Program-made: the position numbers and the translations under genes
Assembly (NCBI RefSeq): GCF_938030145.1
Contig: NZ_CALHGM010000048.1
Span: 1-32,656 of the forward strand
Length of the DNA stretch: 32,656 nt
Direction of reading: 5' to 3'
Source: an uncultured Campylobacter sp.
GTDB lineage: Bacteria > Campylobacterota > Campylobacteria > Campylobacterales > Campylobacteraceae
Part shown: piece after piece, positions 7,256 through 15,215 of the stretch
Position numbering within the stretch: the first letter of the stretch is position 1
Layout: every line of letters begins with the position of its first letter
Notes under the pieces: generated by a model
What the model was told of the DNA's origin: nothing
Seen by the model: the letters and a program-made list of their open reading frames with translations, nothing else
The model's database searches: none

Positions 7256-10200
7256 ATGAAAAATTTTTTTATAAAACACCGACGTAAGTTTGCTTGCGGC
7301 TTGGGCGGATTTGCGCTATTTTACGTGCTCGCGGGCTTTTTCGGCGTGCCGCTTTTTATCGAAAAGGCGCTGCCCAAAATTTTAGAGGGCAGAGCAAGCT
7401 TTAGCGTGCAGGATGCTAAATTTAACCCCTTTACCTACGAGCTAAATATTACGCGCCCCGAGCTTAGCACCTTTAAGCCGCTGTTTAGCGCCGATGAGAT
7501 AAATTTAAAAATCGGTTTTTCAAAGCTTTTTAAAAAGACTCTCGCGGTAGAAATTTTGCACCTAAAATCGCCTAAATTCCACGTCGAGCGTGAGCAAAAC
7601 GGCACCTTTAATTTCGAGCCGTTACTTTCGGAGCAAAAGAGCGAAAACAAGGATGAAAACTCCAGCTTCAACGTCACGCTGAATAATTTTAAGATCGAGC
7701 GCGGCTCTCTGGGCTACGTCGATAACTCCCTAAAAAGGCCGTTTTCGCTCATTTCGACCGAGCTAAATTATGAGATCAACGGACTAAATTTAAAGGACGA
7801 AACGATCGGCGAGCACGATTTAAGCGCCGTTTCGCGTACATACGACGCGCTGAGCTTCGATGGAGCCATCGACCTGGCGCCTCTTCGTCTGCACGGCAAG
7901 GTGGATATCTCGCGGCTGAAAATCGATCCGTTTTGGCTATCATACCTCGATCCTAGCGGCGTGCGGTTTAAGAACGGCTTCCTTTCCGCTACTCTAAATT
8001 ACCGATTGAGCCTCGATGAAAATATAAAATTTGCGCTTGAAAACTCAAAGCTCGAGCTGCAAAGCCTAGAAATTTTGCAAGATCAAAGCTTAATTTCGCT
8101 TGGCTCGCTAAAAATTCCGAGCTTTGAGCTAAATACGGACGTTTCGAATGAAATTTCAGGCAAAGTGATGATTCCGCAAGTGCTGCTTTCGGACGCAAAA
8201 TACGATATGAACGAAACCAAAATTTCCACGGGCTTTGAGGGGGCGCAGGTCGCGGATTTTGCGCTGGATTTTAATAAAACGGGTGCGAACTTGCGGCTAA
8301 ACTCAGCTGTAAAAAGCGTAGATCTAAACCGCTCAAGCTTTGCAAACCCGCTAATTTCAGTCGTTTCAAACGACACTAAAATCACGGAAAACTTCTTAAA
8401 ATTTAACGCCGAAGGTAACGATACAGCCCTTCATACGGGCTTTGGCGCCTTTAGTATCGCGGACACGCAGATTACGCTAGCGCGCAGCGATAAAATTTCA
8501 CTCGCCGCAACCGAGCTGGGCGCGTTTAGCTACGACAAAGAGGGCGCGCAAAACGGCGTAAGCCTGGAGTTTGCTAAAATTTCAAACTCCAAAATCGCAA
8601 ACAAAAACGGAATTTTTAGCGGATTTGAAAGCTTTGGCGTGCAAGGGGTGAAATTTAACGTCGCGGATCTCGATCTGGGCGTGGATAAAATTTTGCTAAA
8701 CGAGCCGTTTTTCAACTCGGAAGTGGGCGCCAATGGCGCCAAAAGCATAAACGATCTGGTGATCTTAAGCGCAATCTCTAAAAATCACGCGAGCTCCAAA
8801 AAAACGGCGAGCGCGGGCGATACAAACCCGGCGGATGTAAACTCTACGGCAAGCGGCGCAAATTCGGATTCTAAAAAGCCCGCCAAAAGCCCCGCTTTAA
8901 AATTTAAGATCGGCGAGGCCTCCGTAACGGGCGCAAAGGCTAAGATCGGCGAGAGCTTTATCGTTAAAAACAACGTGCACGAGATCAAGGATTTTAGCGC
9001 CACGCTAAGCGGGCTAAGCTCAAATTTCGCCGAGCCCTTCGGCATCAAAGCAAGCCTTATCACGGGCGAAATCACCGCTAGCGCGGACGGCAAGGCTAGC
9101 ATCGCGCCGCTTAACGTAGGCGTGAACTTTAGCCTAAATGCGCCGAACTTGGGCGTCTTTAACAGATACGCCGCGGAATTTATCGCAGGCTCCATCGCGG
9201 GCGAGCTTGCTACGCAAGGGCAGCTGAAGCTTTCAAACACATTTTCGCTCGAAGCAAAGCTATCGGGCAAGGGCTTGGCGCTAAGCTCGGGCAGGGATAA
9301 AATTTTCTCCCTTGCGTCGCTGAATGTCGCGCAAATCGCACTAAGCCCAAACTCTCTCTCGCTAAACAAGATCGCTCTTGGCTCGCCCGCGGCAAATATC
9401 TCGCTAAATAAAGACAGGCGTTTAAATTTAACTTCGCTGATAAGACCTACCGCGCAGGCAAAGCAGGCCGTAAAGCCCGCCGAAGCGGCACCTGGCAGAT
9501 CCGCAAAAGGCAAGGCAAACTTTGCCTGGAGCGTAAAAAATATCTCGCTTAGCGGCGGAAGTTTAAATTTCACTGATGAGAGTCTAGCAACACCCTTTAA
9601 ACTGCGCATCAGCGATATGAAAGCAAGCATCAGTGAGATCAGCCCGAAGCGAGCGGCGGATATCAAGCTTAGCTCGCTCGTAAGCGGAAGCGGGTTAGCG
9701 AGCATCACGGCGCGCGCCTATCCGCTGGATTTTAAACGCAAAAGCGACATAAACGTCGTTTTAAAGGAGATTCCGCTTGTGCCTGCATCGCCCTATACCG
9801 CCAAATATATCGGCAACGAAATCGCGGGCGGCAAGTTAAATTTAAAACTTGCCTACAAAATCGACGATGGCAAGCTAAACGCAAGCAATGATCTAAATTT
9901 AGACCGCTTCGAGCTCGGCAAAGAGGTGCAGAGCAAGGATGCGCTGAGCCTTCCGATCGGTCTAGTCGTATCGATTCTAAAGGATAGCGACGATCAGATC
10001 GATATTAGCCTGCCTCTAAGCGGCACGCTGAGCGATCCGAAATTTAGCTACGGCGCGCTCGTTTGGGGTGCGGTCAAAAAGCTGCTCTCGGATATCGTGT
10101 TAAGTCCGTTTAGATTTATGGGAAAGATCGCGGGCGTAGATACGAAAAAGCTCGAAAGTATCGATTTTGAGGCGGCAAACAGTGAAATTTTAATCAGCGA

Positions 10201-10618
10201 AAACTCTAAAATAGATGATTTGGCCAAGGTTGCAAAAGCCAAGCCCGAACTTAAGATCATTCTAAACTCTGCGTATAACGAAAAGCTCGATACTCACGAG
10301 TTTAAAAGGCACTCGCTGCAAAATATCCTCACTCTGATGTCCAATAAACAAGGCCTCTCCACGGATGAAGCCATAGCGGCGCTTAAGATCAAATACGGCA
10401 TAAAATCCAGCGGCGATGAGGCGATGGAGGAGCTGATAGCAGCGCAGAAATTTACCCGTTCGCGTCTTGATGAGTTAGCCCTTGCCAGAGCGGCCGCCGT
10501 GCAAGCGGCACTCGTGCAGCGCGGCGTAAGCGCCTCTCGCATAGAGATCAAAAAACCTAGCGAAGCCGAGCTCAAACAAAACAGCTTTATCCCGCTAAGC
10601 CTCGGCGTAGAGAGGTAG
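7256..10618 (+). CDS. Large DUF748 / AsmA-like envelope protein
   Basis: An envelope protein of about 1,120 residues anchored by one N-terminal membrane segment (roughly residues 8-30, after a KHRRK positive patch). The rest is long and repetitive, with alternating hydrophobic and Ser/Asn/Lys-rich strands of the kind seen in AsmA/DUF748 proteins, which are thought to form periplasmic beta-taco bridges for lipid transfer or outer-membrane homeostasis. Residues 40-110 (AKFNPFTYELNI, then KSPKFHVEREQNGTFNFEPLL) look like the start of a DUF748 repeat. A linker rich in Ser, Ala, Gly and Lys lies near residues 510-545. The C-terminal 150 residues look like the OmpA-like end reported for many DUF748 proteins (ILNSAYNEKLDTHEFKRHSL). 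I chose ATG 7256, with GAGCGG upstream, over 7202 because the promoter lies between them; 7244 is also possible. The exact function is not known. Confidence 0.85.
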   Translation: MKNFFIKHRRKFACGLGGFALFYVLAGFFGVPLFIEKALPKILEGRASFSVQDAKFNPFTYELNITRPELSTFKPLFSADEINLKIGFSKLFKKTLAVEILHLKSPKFHVEREQNGTFNFEPLLSEQKSENKDENSSFNVTLNNFKIERGSLGYVDNSLKRPFSLISTELNYEINGLNLKDETIGEHDLSAVSRTYDALSFDGAIDLAPLRLHGKVDISRLKIDPFWLSYLDPSGVRFKNGFLSATLNYRLSLDENIKFALENSKLELQSLEILQDQSLISLGSLKIPSFELNTDVSNEISGKVMIPQVLLSDAKYDMNETKISTGFEGAQVADFALDFNKTGANLRLNSAVKSVDLNRSSFANPLISVVSNDTKITENFLKFNAEGNDTALHTGFGAFSIADTQITLARSDKISLAATELGAFSYDKEGAQNGVSLEFAKISNSKIANKNGIFSGFESFGVQGVKFNVADLDLGVDKILLNEPFFNSEVGANGAKSINDLVILSAISKNHASSKKTASAGDTNPADVNSTASGANSDSKKPAKSPALKFKIGEASVTGAKAKIGESFIVKNNVHEIKDFSATLSGLSSNFAEPFGIKASLITGEITASADGKASIAPLNVGVNFSLNAPNLGVFNRYAAEFIAGSIAGELATQGQLKLSNTFSLEAKLSGKGLALSSGRDKIFSLASLNVAQIALSPNSLSLNKIALGSPAANISLNKDRRLNLTSLIRPTAQAKQAVKPAEAAPGRSAKGKANFAWSVKNISLSGGSLNFTDESLATPFKLRISDMKASISEISPKRAADIKLSSLVSGSGLASITARAYPLDFKRKSDINVVLKEIPLVPASPYTAKYIGNEIAGGKLNLKLAYKIDDGKLNASNDLNLDRFELGKEVQSKDALSLPIGLVVSILKDSDDQIDISLPLSGTLSDPKFSYGALVWGAVKKLLSDIVLSPFRFMGKIAGVDTKKLESIDFEAANSEILISENSKIDDLAKVAKAKPELKIILNSAYNEKLDTHEFKRHSLQNILTLMSNKQGLSTDEAIAALKIKYGIKSSGDEAMEELIAAQKFTRSRLDELALARAAAVQAALVQRGVSASRIEIKKPSEAELKQNSFIPLSLGVER

Positions 10619-10635
10619 TGTAAGCAAAATTTGGC

Positions 10636-10641
10636 TATACT
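10636..10641 (+). promoter_or_regulatory. Possible -10 box for dapB
   Basis: TATACT follows AAAATTTGGC and lies 27 bases before the dapB start, giving a short leader carrying AAAGGA. It suggests dapB can be transcribed separately from the large DUF748 gene, which ends only 50 bases upstream. No -35 element is evident. Confidence 0.45.
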
Positions 10642-10668
10642 AAGCGGACTAAATTTAAAGGATGAGCG

Positions 10669-11430
10669 ATGATAAATATAGGGATTCACGGCGGAAGCGG
10701 TAGAATGGGCACGATGATCTACGAATGCCTGAAAAATTTCGATCAGGCGCGAGCAAGTGTGATCTACACGGTCGCTCCGCTTGATTATACGCCGAGCTGC
10801 GCCGTAGTAAGCAGCTACGACGAGCTTTTTAGCGGCTGCGACGTCGTGATAGACTTCACGATCCGAGACGGCGCAATAAATTTAATGAAATTTGCGCTTT
10901 CGCATCCAAAGCCGCTTTGCATCGGCACGACGGCTCTAGGAGAGGAGGGCGAGCGGCTACTGCGCGAATGCGGCGCGAAGATGCCCGTACTGCACGCTAC
11001 GAATATGAGCCTGGGCGTCGCGGTGCTAAACAAACTCGTAGCGCTTGCTAGCAGGAGCCTGTGCGATTTTGACTGCGAAATTTTAGAGATGCACCACCGC
11101 CACAAAAAAGACGCCCCGAGCGGCACGGCGATGAGCCTTGCGCAAAGTGCCGCAAGCGCGCGCGAGCTAAACTTAAAAGACGTGCGCGTAAGCGGTCGCG
11201 ACGGGCTCATCGGCGAGCGCAGCAAGGACGAGATCGCCGTGATGTCGCTGCGCGGCGGAGACATCGTCGGGCGCCACACCGTGGGATTTTACGGCGAGGG
11301 CGAGTTCATCGAGCTAAATCATACGGCGACTTCGCGCGCGACCTTTGCCAGAGGCGCGATAAAGGCAGCGGTATGGCTTGCGTCCCAAAATAGCGGGCTT
11401 TACGGCATCGACGACTGCTTAGGAATCTAG
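10669..11430 (+). CDS. dapB: 4-hydroxy-tetrahydrodipicolinate reductase
   Basis: DapB reduces hydroxy-tetrahydrodipicolinate with NAD(P)H in the lysine and diaminopimelate pathway. The 253-residue product starts MINIGIHGGSGRMG, a Rossmann dinucleotide-binding motif at residues 5-14. It later has the active-site block EMHHRHKKDAPSGTAM with the catalytic His/Lys, and the substrate-binding GRHTVGFYGEGE. AAAGGA precedes ATG 10669. Its product, diaminopimelate, is the substrate that MurE (23904) adds to the peptidoglycan stem, although the two genes are not in one operon. Only a weak -10 candidate was found, in the gap upstream. Confidence 0.96.
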   Translation: MINIGIHGGSGRMGTMIYECLKNFDQARASVIYTVAPLDYTPSCAVVSSYDELFSGCDVVIDFTIRDGAINLMKFALSHPKPLCIGTTALGEEGERLLRECGAKMPVLHATNMSLGVAVLNKLVALASRSLCDFDCEILEMHHRHKKDAPSGTAMSLAQSAASARELNLKDVRVSGRDGLIGERSKDEIAVMSLRGGDIVGRHTVGFYGEGEFIELNHTATSRATFARGAIKAAVWLASQNSGLYGIDDCLGI

Positions 11431-11458
11431 GCTTTGCGGCTAAATTTAAAAGGAAAAA

Positions 11459-11650
11459 ATGCCAACCAAAGATGAAATTTTAAATTTTCTGCGCGAGCTA
11501 AAGCCGGAGCTTGAAAGCTTTGGAATTTACAAAGTCGGTCTATTCGGCAGCTACGCCAAAGATGGAGCAAATATCGCCGAGATGTTTAAAATTTCAGCCG
11601 ATCTATTTGATGAGGCGTCGGCAAAATGCCGGATGGCAAGCCGTCAATGA
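11459..11650 (+). pseudogene. Truncated MNT-type nucleotidyltransferase (antitoxin-like) fragment
   Basis: A 63-codon frame with a good ribosome binding site (AAAAGGAAAAA) and a convincing N-terminus. Residues 1-37 (EILNFLRELKPELESFGIYKVGLFGSYAKDGAN, in pieces) match the minimal nucleotidyltransferase fold, including the GSY motif. Just after that motif a real family member continues with a catalytic Asp-x-Asp segment (SDIDI-like). Here the sequence switches to EMFKISADLFDEASAK and stops, so the metal-binding aspartates are missing. In another frame, bases 11626-11691 read MPDGKPSMIKQNIDKFLKNK and may be another scrap of the lost gene. Intact relatives are often antitoxins paired with HEPN toxins; no HEPN partner is visible. 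A deletion is the simplest explanation; the fragment is probably non-functional. Confidence 0.6.
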
Positions 11651-11702
11651 TAAAACAAAATATAGATAAATTTCTAAAAAATAAAATTTAAGAGGTTAGA
11701 AA

Positions 11703-13049
11703 ATGTGCGCAATCGTGGGAGTCATAAATTCTGAAGGTGCGGCTAAAACCGCGTATTACGGGCTTTTTGCCATGCAGCACCGCGGCCAGGAGGCAAGCGG
11801 CATCAGCTCGAGCTTCAACCATCATATCAAAACGATCAAAGCCACAGGGCTCGTGACGGAGGTTTTTAGTCCCGCGAGTTTTGAAATTTTAAAAGGCAAC
11901 ATCGCGATCGGCCACAACCGCTACGGCACCGCGGGCGCAGACAGTCTAAAGGACGCACAGCCCGTTGCGGGCAACTACGCTCTTGGGGAGATCTCGATAG
12001 TTCATAACGGAAATTTGATCAACAAAGACGAAATTCGCCGCAAACTCGTAAGCGAGGGGGCGATCTTTCAGTCCGGCATGGACACCGAAAATATCCTGCA
12101 CCTCATCGCCCGTAGCAAGCAGGAGCATCTAAAAGACCGCATCATCGAGGCGCTGAATCAGTGCGTGGGTGCGTATTCGCTTCTAATTTTAAGCCGCTCG
12201 AAGATGTTTGCCGTACGCGATCGCTACGGCGTGCGTCCGCTCAGCATCGGCAGGCTAAAAGACGGCGGCTACATCATCGCGAGCGAGACCTGCGCGTTTG
12301 ATCTCGTAGGAGCCAAGTTCATCCGCGACGTAAAGCCTGGCGAGATGGTGATTTTCGAAGAGGGCAAGGATGAGTTTAGCTCGGTTCAAATTTTAAAAGC
12401 CGCGGAGGCTAGAATTTGCGCGTTTGAATACATCTACTTTGCGCGCCCAGACAGCGTCGTAGAGGGCAAAAACGTATATGAGGTCAGAAAAAAACTGGGC
12501 GCTGCGCTCGCGCGAAAATGTGGGAGTTTAAAAGCCGATTTCGTCGTGCCCGTGCCCGATAGCGGCGTACCGGCGGCGCTTGGTTTCGCGCAAGAGAGCA
12601 AAATCCCTTTTGAGATGGCGATCGTGCGCAACCACTACATCGGCCGCACTTTCATCGAGCCGACGCAAGAGGTGCGAAATTTAAAGGTCAAACTCAAGCT
12701 AAATCCGATCGGCGCGGCACTGCACGGCAAGAGCGTCGCGGTGATCGACGACAGCATCGTGCGCGGCACCACGAGCAAAAAGATCGTCGAGCTTCTGCGC
12801 CATGCGGGCGCAGCGCGCGTGCATATGTGCATCGCAAGCCCCGAGCTAAAGTATCCCGAGCGCTACGGTATCGACACGCCGAGTGTGCGCGAGCTGATCG
12901 CCGCAAATATGAGCACGGATGAAATTTGCAAATTTATAGGCGCCGACAGTCTCACGTTTCTTAGCGTACCGGAGCTCGTAGAGGCGCTTGGAAGCGAGCG
13001 TAAGTACTCGCTCGTAAGCTTCGACGGCGATTATTTCATCAAAGATTAG
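11703..13049 (+). CDS. purF: Amidophosphoribosyltransferase
   Basis: PurF makes 5-phosphoribosylamine from PRPP and glutamine, the first step of purine synthesis. The protein has 448 residues. Cys2 (MCAIVGVIN) becomes the N-terminal nucleophile of the glutaminase domain once Met is removed, with no propeptide ahead of it. The glutaminase markers MQHRGQEASG and GHNRYGTAG follow. The C-terminal phosphoribosyltransferase domain carries VAVIDDSIVRGTTSKK, the PRPP-binding motif, and VPVPDSGVPAALGFA. AAGAGGTTAGAA before ATG 11703 provides the ribosome binding site. The DUF488 gene lies 20 bases downstream with its own site and may share this transcript. Context gives no other purine genes. Confidence 0.97.
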   Translation: MCAIVGVINSEGAAKTAYYGLFAMQHRGQEASGISSSFNHHIKTIKATGLVTEVFSPASFEILKGNIAIGHNRYGTAGADSLKDAQPVAGNYALGEISIVHNGNLINKDEIRRKLVSEGAIFQSGMDTENILHLIARSKQEHLKDRIIEALNQCVGAYSLLILSRSKMFAVRDRYGVRPLSIGRLKDGGYIIASETCAFDLVGAKFIRDVKPGEMVIFEEGKDEFSSVQILKAAEARICAFEYIYFARPDSVVEGKNVYEVRKKLGAALARKCGSLKADFVVPVPDSGVPAALGFAQESKIPFEMAIVRNHYIGRTFIEPTQEVRNLKVKLKLNPIGAALHGKSVAVIDDSIVRGTTSKKIVELLRHAGAARVHMCIASPELKYPERYGIDTPSVRELIAANMSTDEICKFIGADSLTFLSVPELVEALGSERKYSLVSFDGDYFIKD

Positions 13050-13069
13050 CGAATTTAAAGGAGCAAACT

Positions 13070-13426
13070 ATGACAGAATTTAAGATTAAGCGCGTCTATG
13101 AGCGCACAGAGGAAGAGGATGGTTTTCGCGTGCTTTGCGACAAACTGTGGCCGCGCGGCGTAAAAAAAGACGCGCTAGAACTTGATATGTGGGCAAAGGA
13201 CATAACGCCTAGCACCGAAATACGTAAGCTTTTCGCGCATAAGCCTGAGAATTTCGCCCATTTTAAGGAGCTTTACTTAGCTGAGCTTGAGCAAAATCCC
13301 GCCGTAGCTGAATTTTTGAAAAAGGTTAAAAACGAGCCGGTCGTCACGTTGCTATACGCCGCAAAGGACGAGCACTGCAACCACGCGATGATTCTGCGTG
13401 ATTTTCTGCAAAGCAAGGTGCGCTGA
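13070..13426 (+). CDS. DUF488 family (YeaO-like) protein
   Basis: A 118-residue cytoplasmic protein of the DUF488/YeaO family, whose function is not established. Family features include KIKRVYE near the start, the block VLCDKLWPRGVKK at about residues 21-33, AKDITPSTEIRKLF and a C-terminal segment TLLYAAKDEHCNHAMILRDFL. The full length matches the family. It begins 20 bases after purF with AAAGGAGCAAACT as ribosome binding site, so it is probably in the same transcript. Databases sometimes call this family a MarR-like regulator; nothing here resembles a helix-turn-helix protein, and I would not use that name. Confidence 0.85.
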   Translation: MTEFKIKRVYERTEEEDGFRVLCDKLWPRGVKKDALELDMWAKDITPSTEIRKLFAHKPENFAHFKELYLAELEQNPAVAEFLKKVKNEPVVTLLYAAKDEHCNHAMILRDFLQSKVR

Positions 13427-13897
13427 AATTTTAGCACAAAACGCACTGCTCGCCATATTTTAAAGCAAATGTAAAATCGCCTCGCTCACCAAAATCCACT
13501 CATAAAACCAATGCGCGAGGCGTAAAATTCAGCGAACAGGCGTAAGCGGAGTGCTTTTAAAGCCTTGCCAGACGCGATTTGAGATAAATTTTCTATCCGG
13601 ATGTACACTTCGCAGATGCGCAAAACAAACGCTAAATTTTGCGTCAGAGCTCTAAAAAACGCAAAATTTTATAAAAAGCGAATAAAATTTCAAGGAAAAT
13701 AACTCGATTTAATATATGCAAATTTAGAATTTCATCTATTTTTTAACGCTACTTTTCATAATGCAAGCTAGGAATTTAAAAAGTGGGCTTAATATAAATT
13801 CGCAACAAATTAAATTAATTTCTTACATGCAGCATTTTTAAATTTCATTTAAGGATTTGCCGCTAACATTGCTCGTAATTTTTTACAAGGAGAAACA
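13427..13897. other. Intergenic stretch upstream of the Mop protein gene
   Basis: This 471-base gap holds no supported gene. It contains an 8-bp inverted repeat, CGCCTCGC at 13478-13485 and GCGAGGCG at 13515-13522, separated by 29 bases; it has no T-run and is not a clear terminator. The second half becomes very A+T rich. A TATAAAT at 13793-13799 is a weak candidate -10 box about 100 bases before the next gene, which would leave a long leader. The gap's length suggests either a lost gene or a regulatory leader for the molybdate-binding protein; neither can be shown from the sequence. Confidence 0.5.
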
Positions 13898-14323
13898 ATG
13901 GCAATCAGTGCTAGAAATCAGCTTCACGTCGTAATCAGCGACGTAAAAATAGGTGCAGTAAATTCGCTAATCACAGCTAAAACCAGAGGCAGCGACGTGC
14001 TAAAAGCGACCGTGACGGTTGATTCTGAAAAAACTTTGGATTTAAAAGCAGGCAAAGAGGCGGTATTTTTATTCAAAGCCCCAAATGTCATCATTTCAAA
14101 GGGAGAAAATGATCTTCGCCTAAGTGCTGCGAACCAGCTAAAAGGCAAAATCACCGCCGTTAAAGAGGGTGCGGTAAATGCCGAGATCAGCGTCAGAAGC
14201 GCCGGCGGTGAGAATCTAAGCGCGATCGTCACAAACAGCTCCGTTAAAAATTTGGCGCTAGCAGTCGGCGACGAAGTAACCGCGATCATAAAAGCTACTC
14301 AAATCATCGTCGGCGTAAAATAA
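13898..14323 (+). CDS. mop: Tandem Mop (TOBE) molybdate-binding protein, molbindin type
   Basis: Molbindins bind molybdate or tungstate in the cytoplasm and are thought to store or buffer it. The 141-residue protein is two Mop domains in a row. Domain 1 (about residues 2-68) begins SARNQLHVVISDVKIGAVNS; domain 2 (about 73-140) begins SAANQLKGKITAVKEGAVNA, a clear internal duplication. Each domain ends with a matching VxLxxG...VFLFKAPNVI or VTAIIKATQII strand pair. No transmembrane segment or ATPase domain is present, so this is a free-standing binding protein and not the C-terminus of ModC. AAGGAGAAACA before ATG 13898 is a strong ribosome binding site. No mod or mob genes lie nearby. A terminator-like hairpin follows. 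Confidence 0.9.
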   Translation: MAISARNQLHVVISDVKIGAVNSLITAKTRGSDVLKATVTVDSEKTLDLKAGKEAVFLFKAPNVIISKGENDLRLSAANQLKGKITAVKEGAVNAEISVRSAGGENLSAIVTNSSVKNLALAVGDEVTAIIKATQIIVGVK

Positions 14324-14370
14324 TCCTGCATTGCACGAAACGATGTGCACGCTTTAAACATCACAAAATC

Positions 14371-14401
14371 AAGGAGCGAAATTTTATAAATTCTGCTCCT
14401 T
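14371..14401 (+). terminator. Probable terminator after the Mop gene
   Basis: AAGGAGC at 14371-14377 pairs with GCTCCTT at 14395-14401. Inside, after a G-T wobble and one mismatch, AATTT pairs with AAATT around a tiny loop. The hairpin is followed by a C/T-rich stretch (TCTTCAAAAATCTCTTTT) instead of a clean T-run, so strength is uncertain. It lies 48 bases after the Mop stop. Confidence 0.55.
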
Positions 14402-14876
14402 CTTCAAAAATCTCTTTTGATAAATCAAATTTCGTAGCAACTCAAATAACACTATAAGCAGTCTTTTCTCTCATGCGCGCAGATACACCCCGCGCGACAT
14501 CTAGCCCTAATCAACACCAAGAGCGGTCTTGCCCTATTTGCCGCAGTGCGCATTTCGCGCAGGCTTTGCATCTATGCAGCACGTAAGCCCACTCACGCGA
14601 GATATTTATGAAACGCAAACTCGCTCTTGCCCCGCTCGCTCGCTTATAGTAATGTGCTTTCATATTTTGCGCGCTCGCTACGCTACTTTGCTCAGTAATG
14701 ACCGATCACCACACTTTTACAGCGGCAGGCTCGGTATATCTTTTCGCGGTGGCGATGCGATGTTTTGCAAAATACTACGCGATGCGGTAAATTTTAAAAT
14801 TTAAACTCTCCAAGTGCGACAGAGACCGCTTCACAAAACCCAGACCCGATCCAAAAAGATCACAGCACACACTTCA

Positions 14877-14885
14877 CCCCCCCCC
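14877..14885. repeat. Homopolymeric tract of nine C
   Basis: Nine consecutive C (G on the other strand). Poly-G/C tracts of eight or more are the classic slippage sites for phase variation in Campylobacter. No supported reading frame crosses this one: on the minus strand each of the three frames through the G tract meets a stop within roughly 35 codons. It may be a relic of a former contingency gene or affect a transcript of the gap. Confidence 0.8.
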
Positions 14886-15051
14886 TGCTTTGCCGCTTGC
14901 TGCAAAATTTAACCACTCTTGCGCAAATAAGACACGATGAGTTTTATGCCGATGACTTCGAACCGAACCCATTCGTGCCTCCATAGATGACAACATTAGC
15001 TAGCCGATGTGCACCTTTTAAATACACCTGTACCTTGCAAGCAATCAACAC

Positions 15052-15089
15052 TGGCTACGACGAGTGCACGCACGTATTAGTCGTAGCCA
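15052..15089. repeat. Perfect 10-bp inverted repeat with an 18-base spacer
   Basis: TGGCTACGAC at 15052-15061 is the exact reverse complement of GTCGTAGCCA at 15080-15089, with 18 bases between. No T-run follows on either side, so it is not a typical terminator. It lies about 130 bases beyond the 3' end of the minus-strand oxidoreductase gene. It could be an RNA hairpin, a protein-binding site or the edge of a decayed element. Confidence 0.75.
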
Positions 15090-15215
15090 TCCATAGCGTG
15101 TTTCGATCCACTTTGAGCTTTTGCCGATCGGCTCATTAAAAGGCGTAGATTCCGCGAATAAAATCACTCTTGTAAAATTTCGGCTCATAGCCGCGGGTAG
15201 CGGGCATTTGCTTTA

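Larger units (their letters stand above)
14402..15215. other. Gene-poor stretch of unknown origin
   Basis: About 0.8 kb without a gene I can support. An open frame at 14529-14804 (91 codons, cysteine-rich, starting MPYLPQCAFRAGF) has no ribosome binding site, no recognisable domain and an unusual composition; I do not call it. The AAATTT words that fill most other gaps are much rarer between about 14460 and 14780 and again at 14960-15160, so the DNA differs in texture from its surroundings. It holds a C9 tract and a perfect 10-bp inverted repeat, described separately. Possibilities include a decayed insertion, an unannotated RNA, or remnants of a lost gene; none is proven. Confidence 0.5.

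Noticed and set aside
8785..9708. A 307-codon open frame antisense to the DUF748 gene
   Set aside because: It is a shadow of a repetitive, Ala/Ser/Leu-rich coding region; it has no ribosome binding site, and its residues mirror the sense codons without any recognisable domain.
13478..13522. CGCCTCGC/GCGAGGCG inverted repeat as a terminator for the DUF488 gene
   Set aside because: The loop is 29 bases and there is no T-run, so it cannot be supported as a terminator.
14529..14804. A 91-codon cysteine-rich frame
   Set aside because: No ribosome binding site, motif or coding-like composition; kept as a note on the gap instead of a gene.
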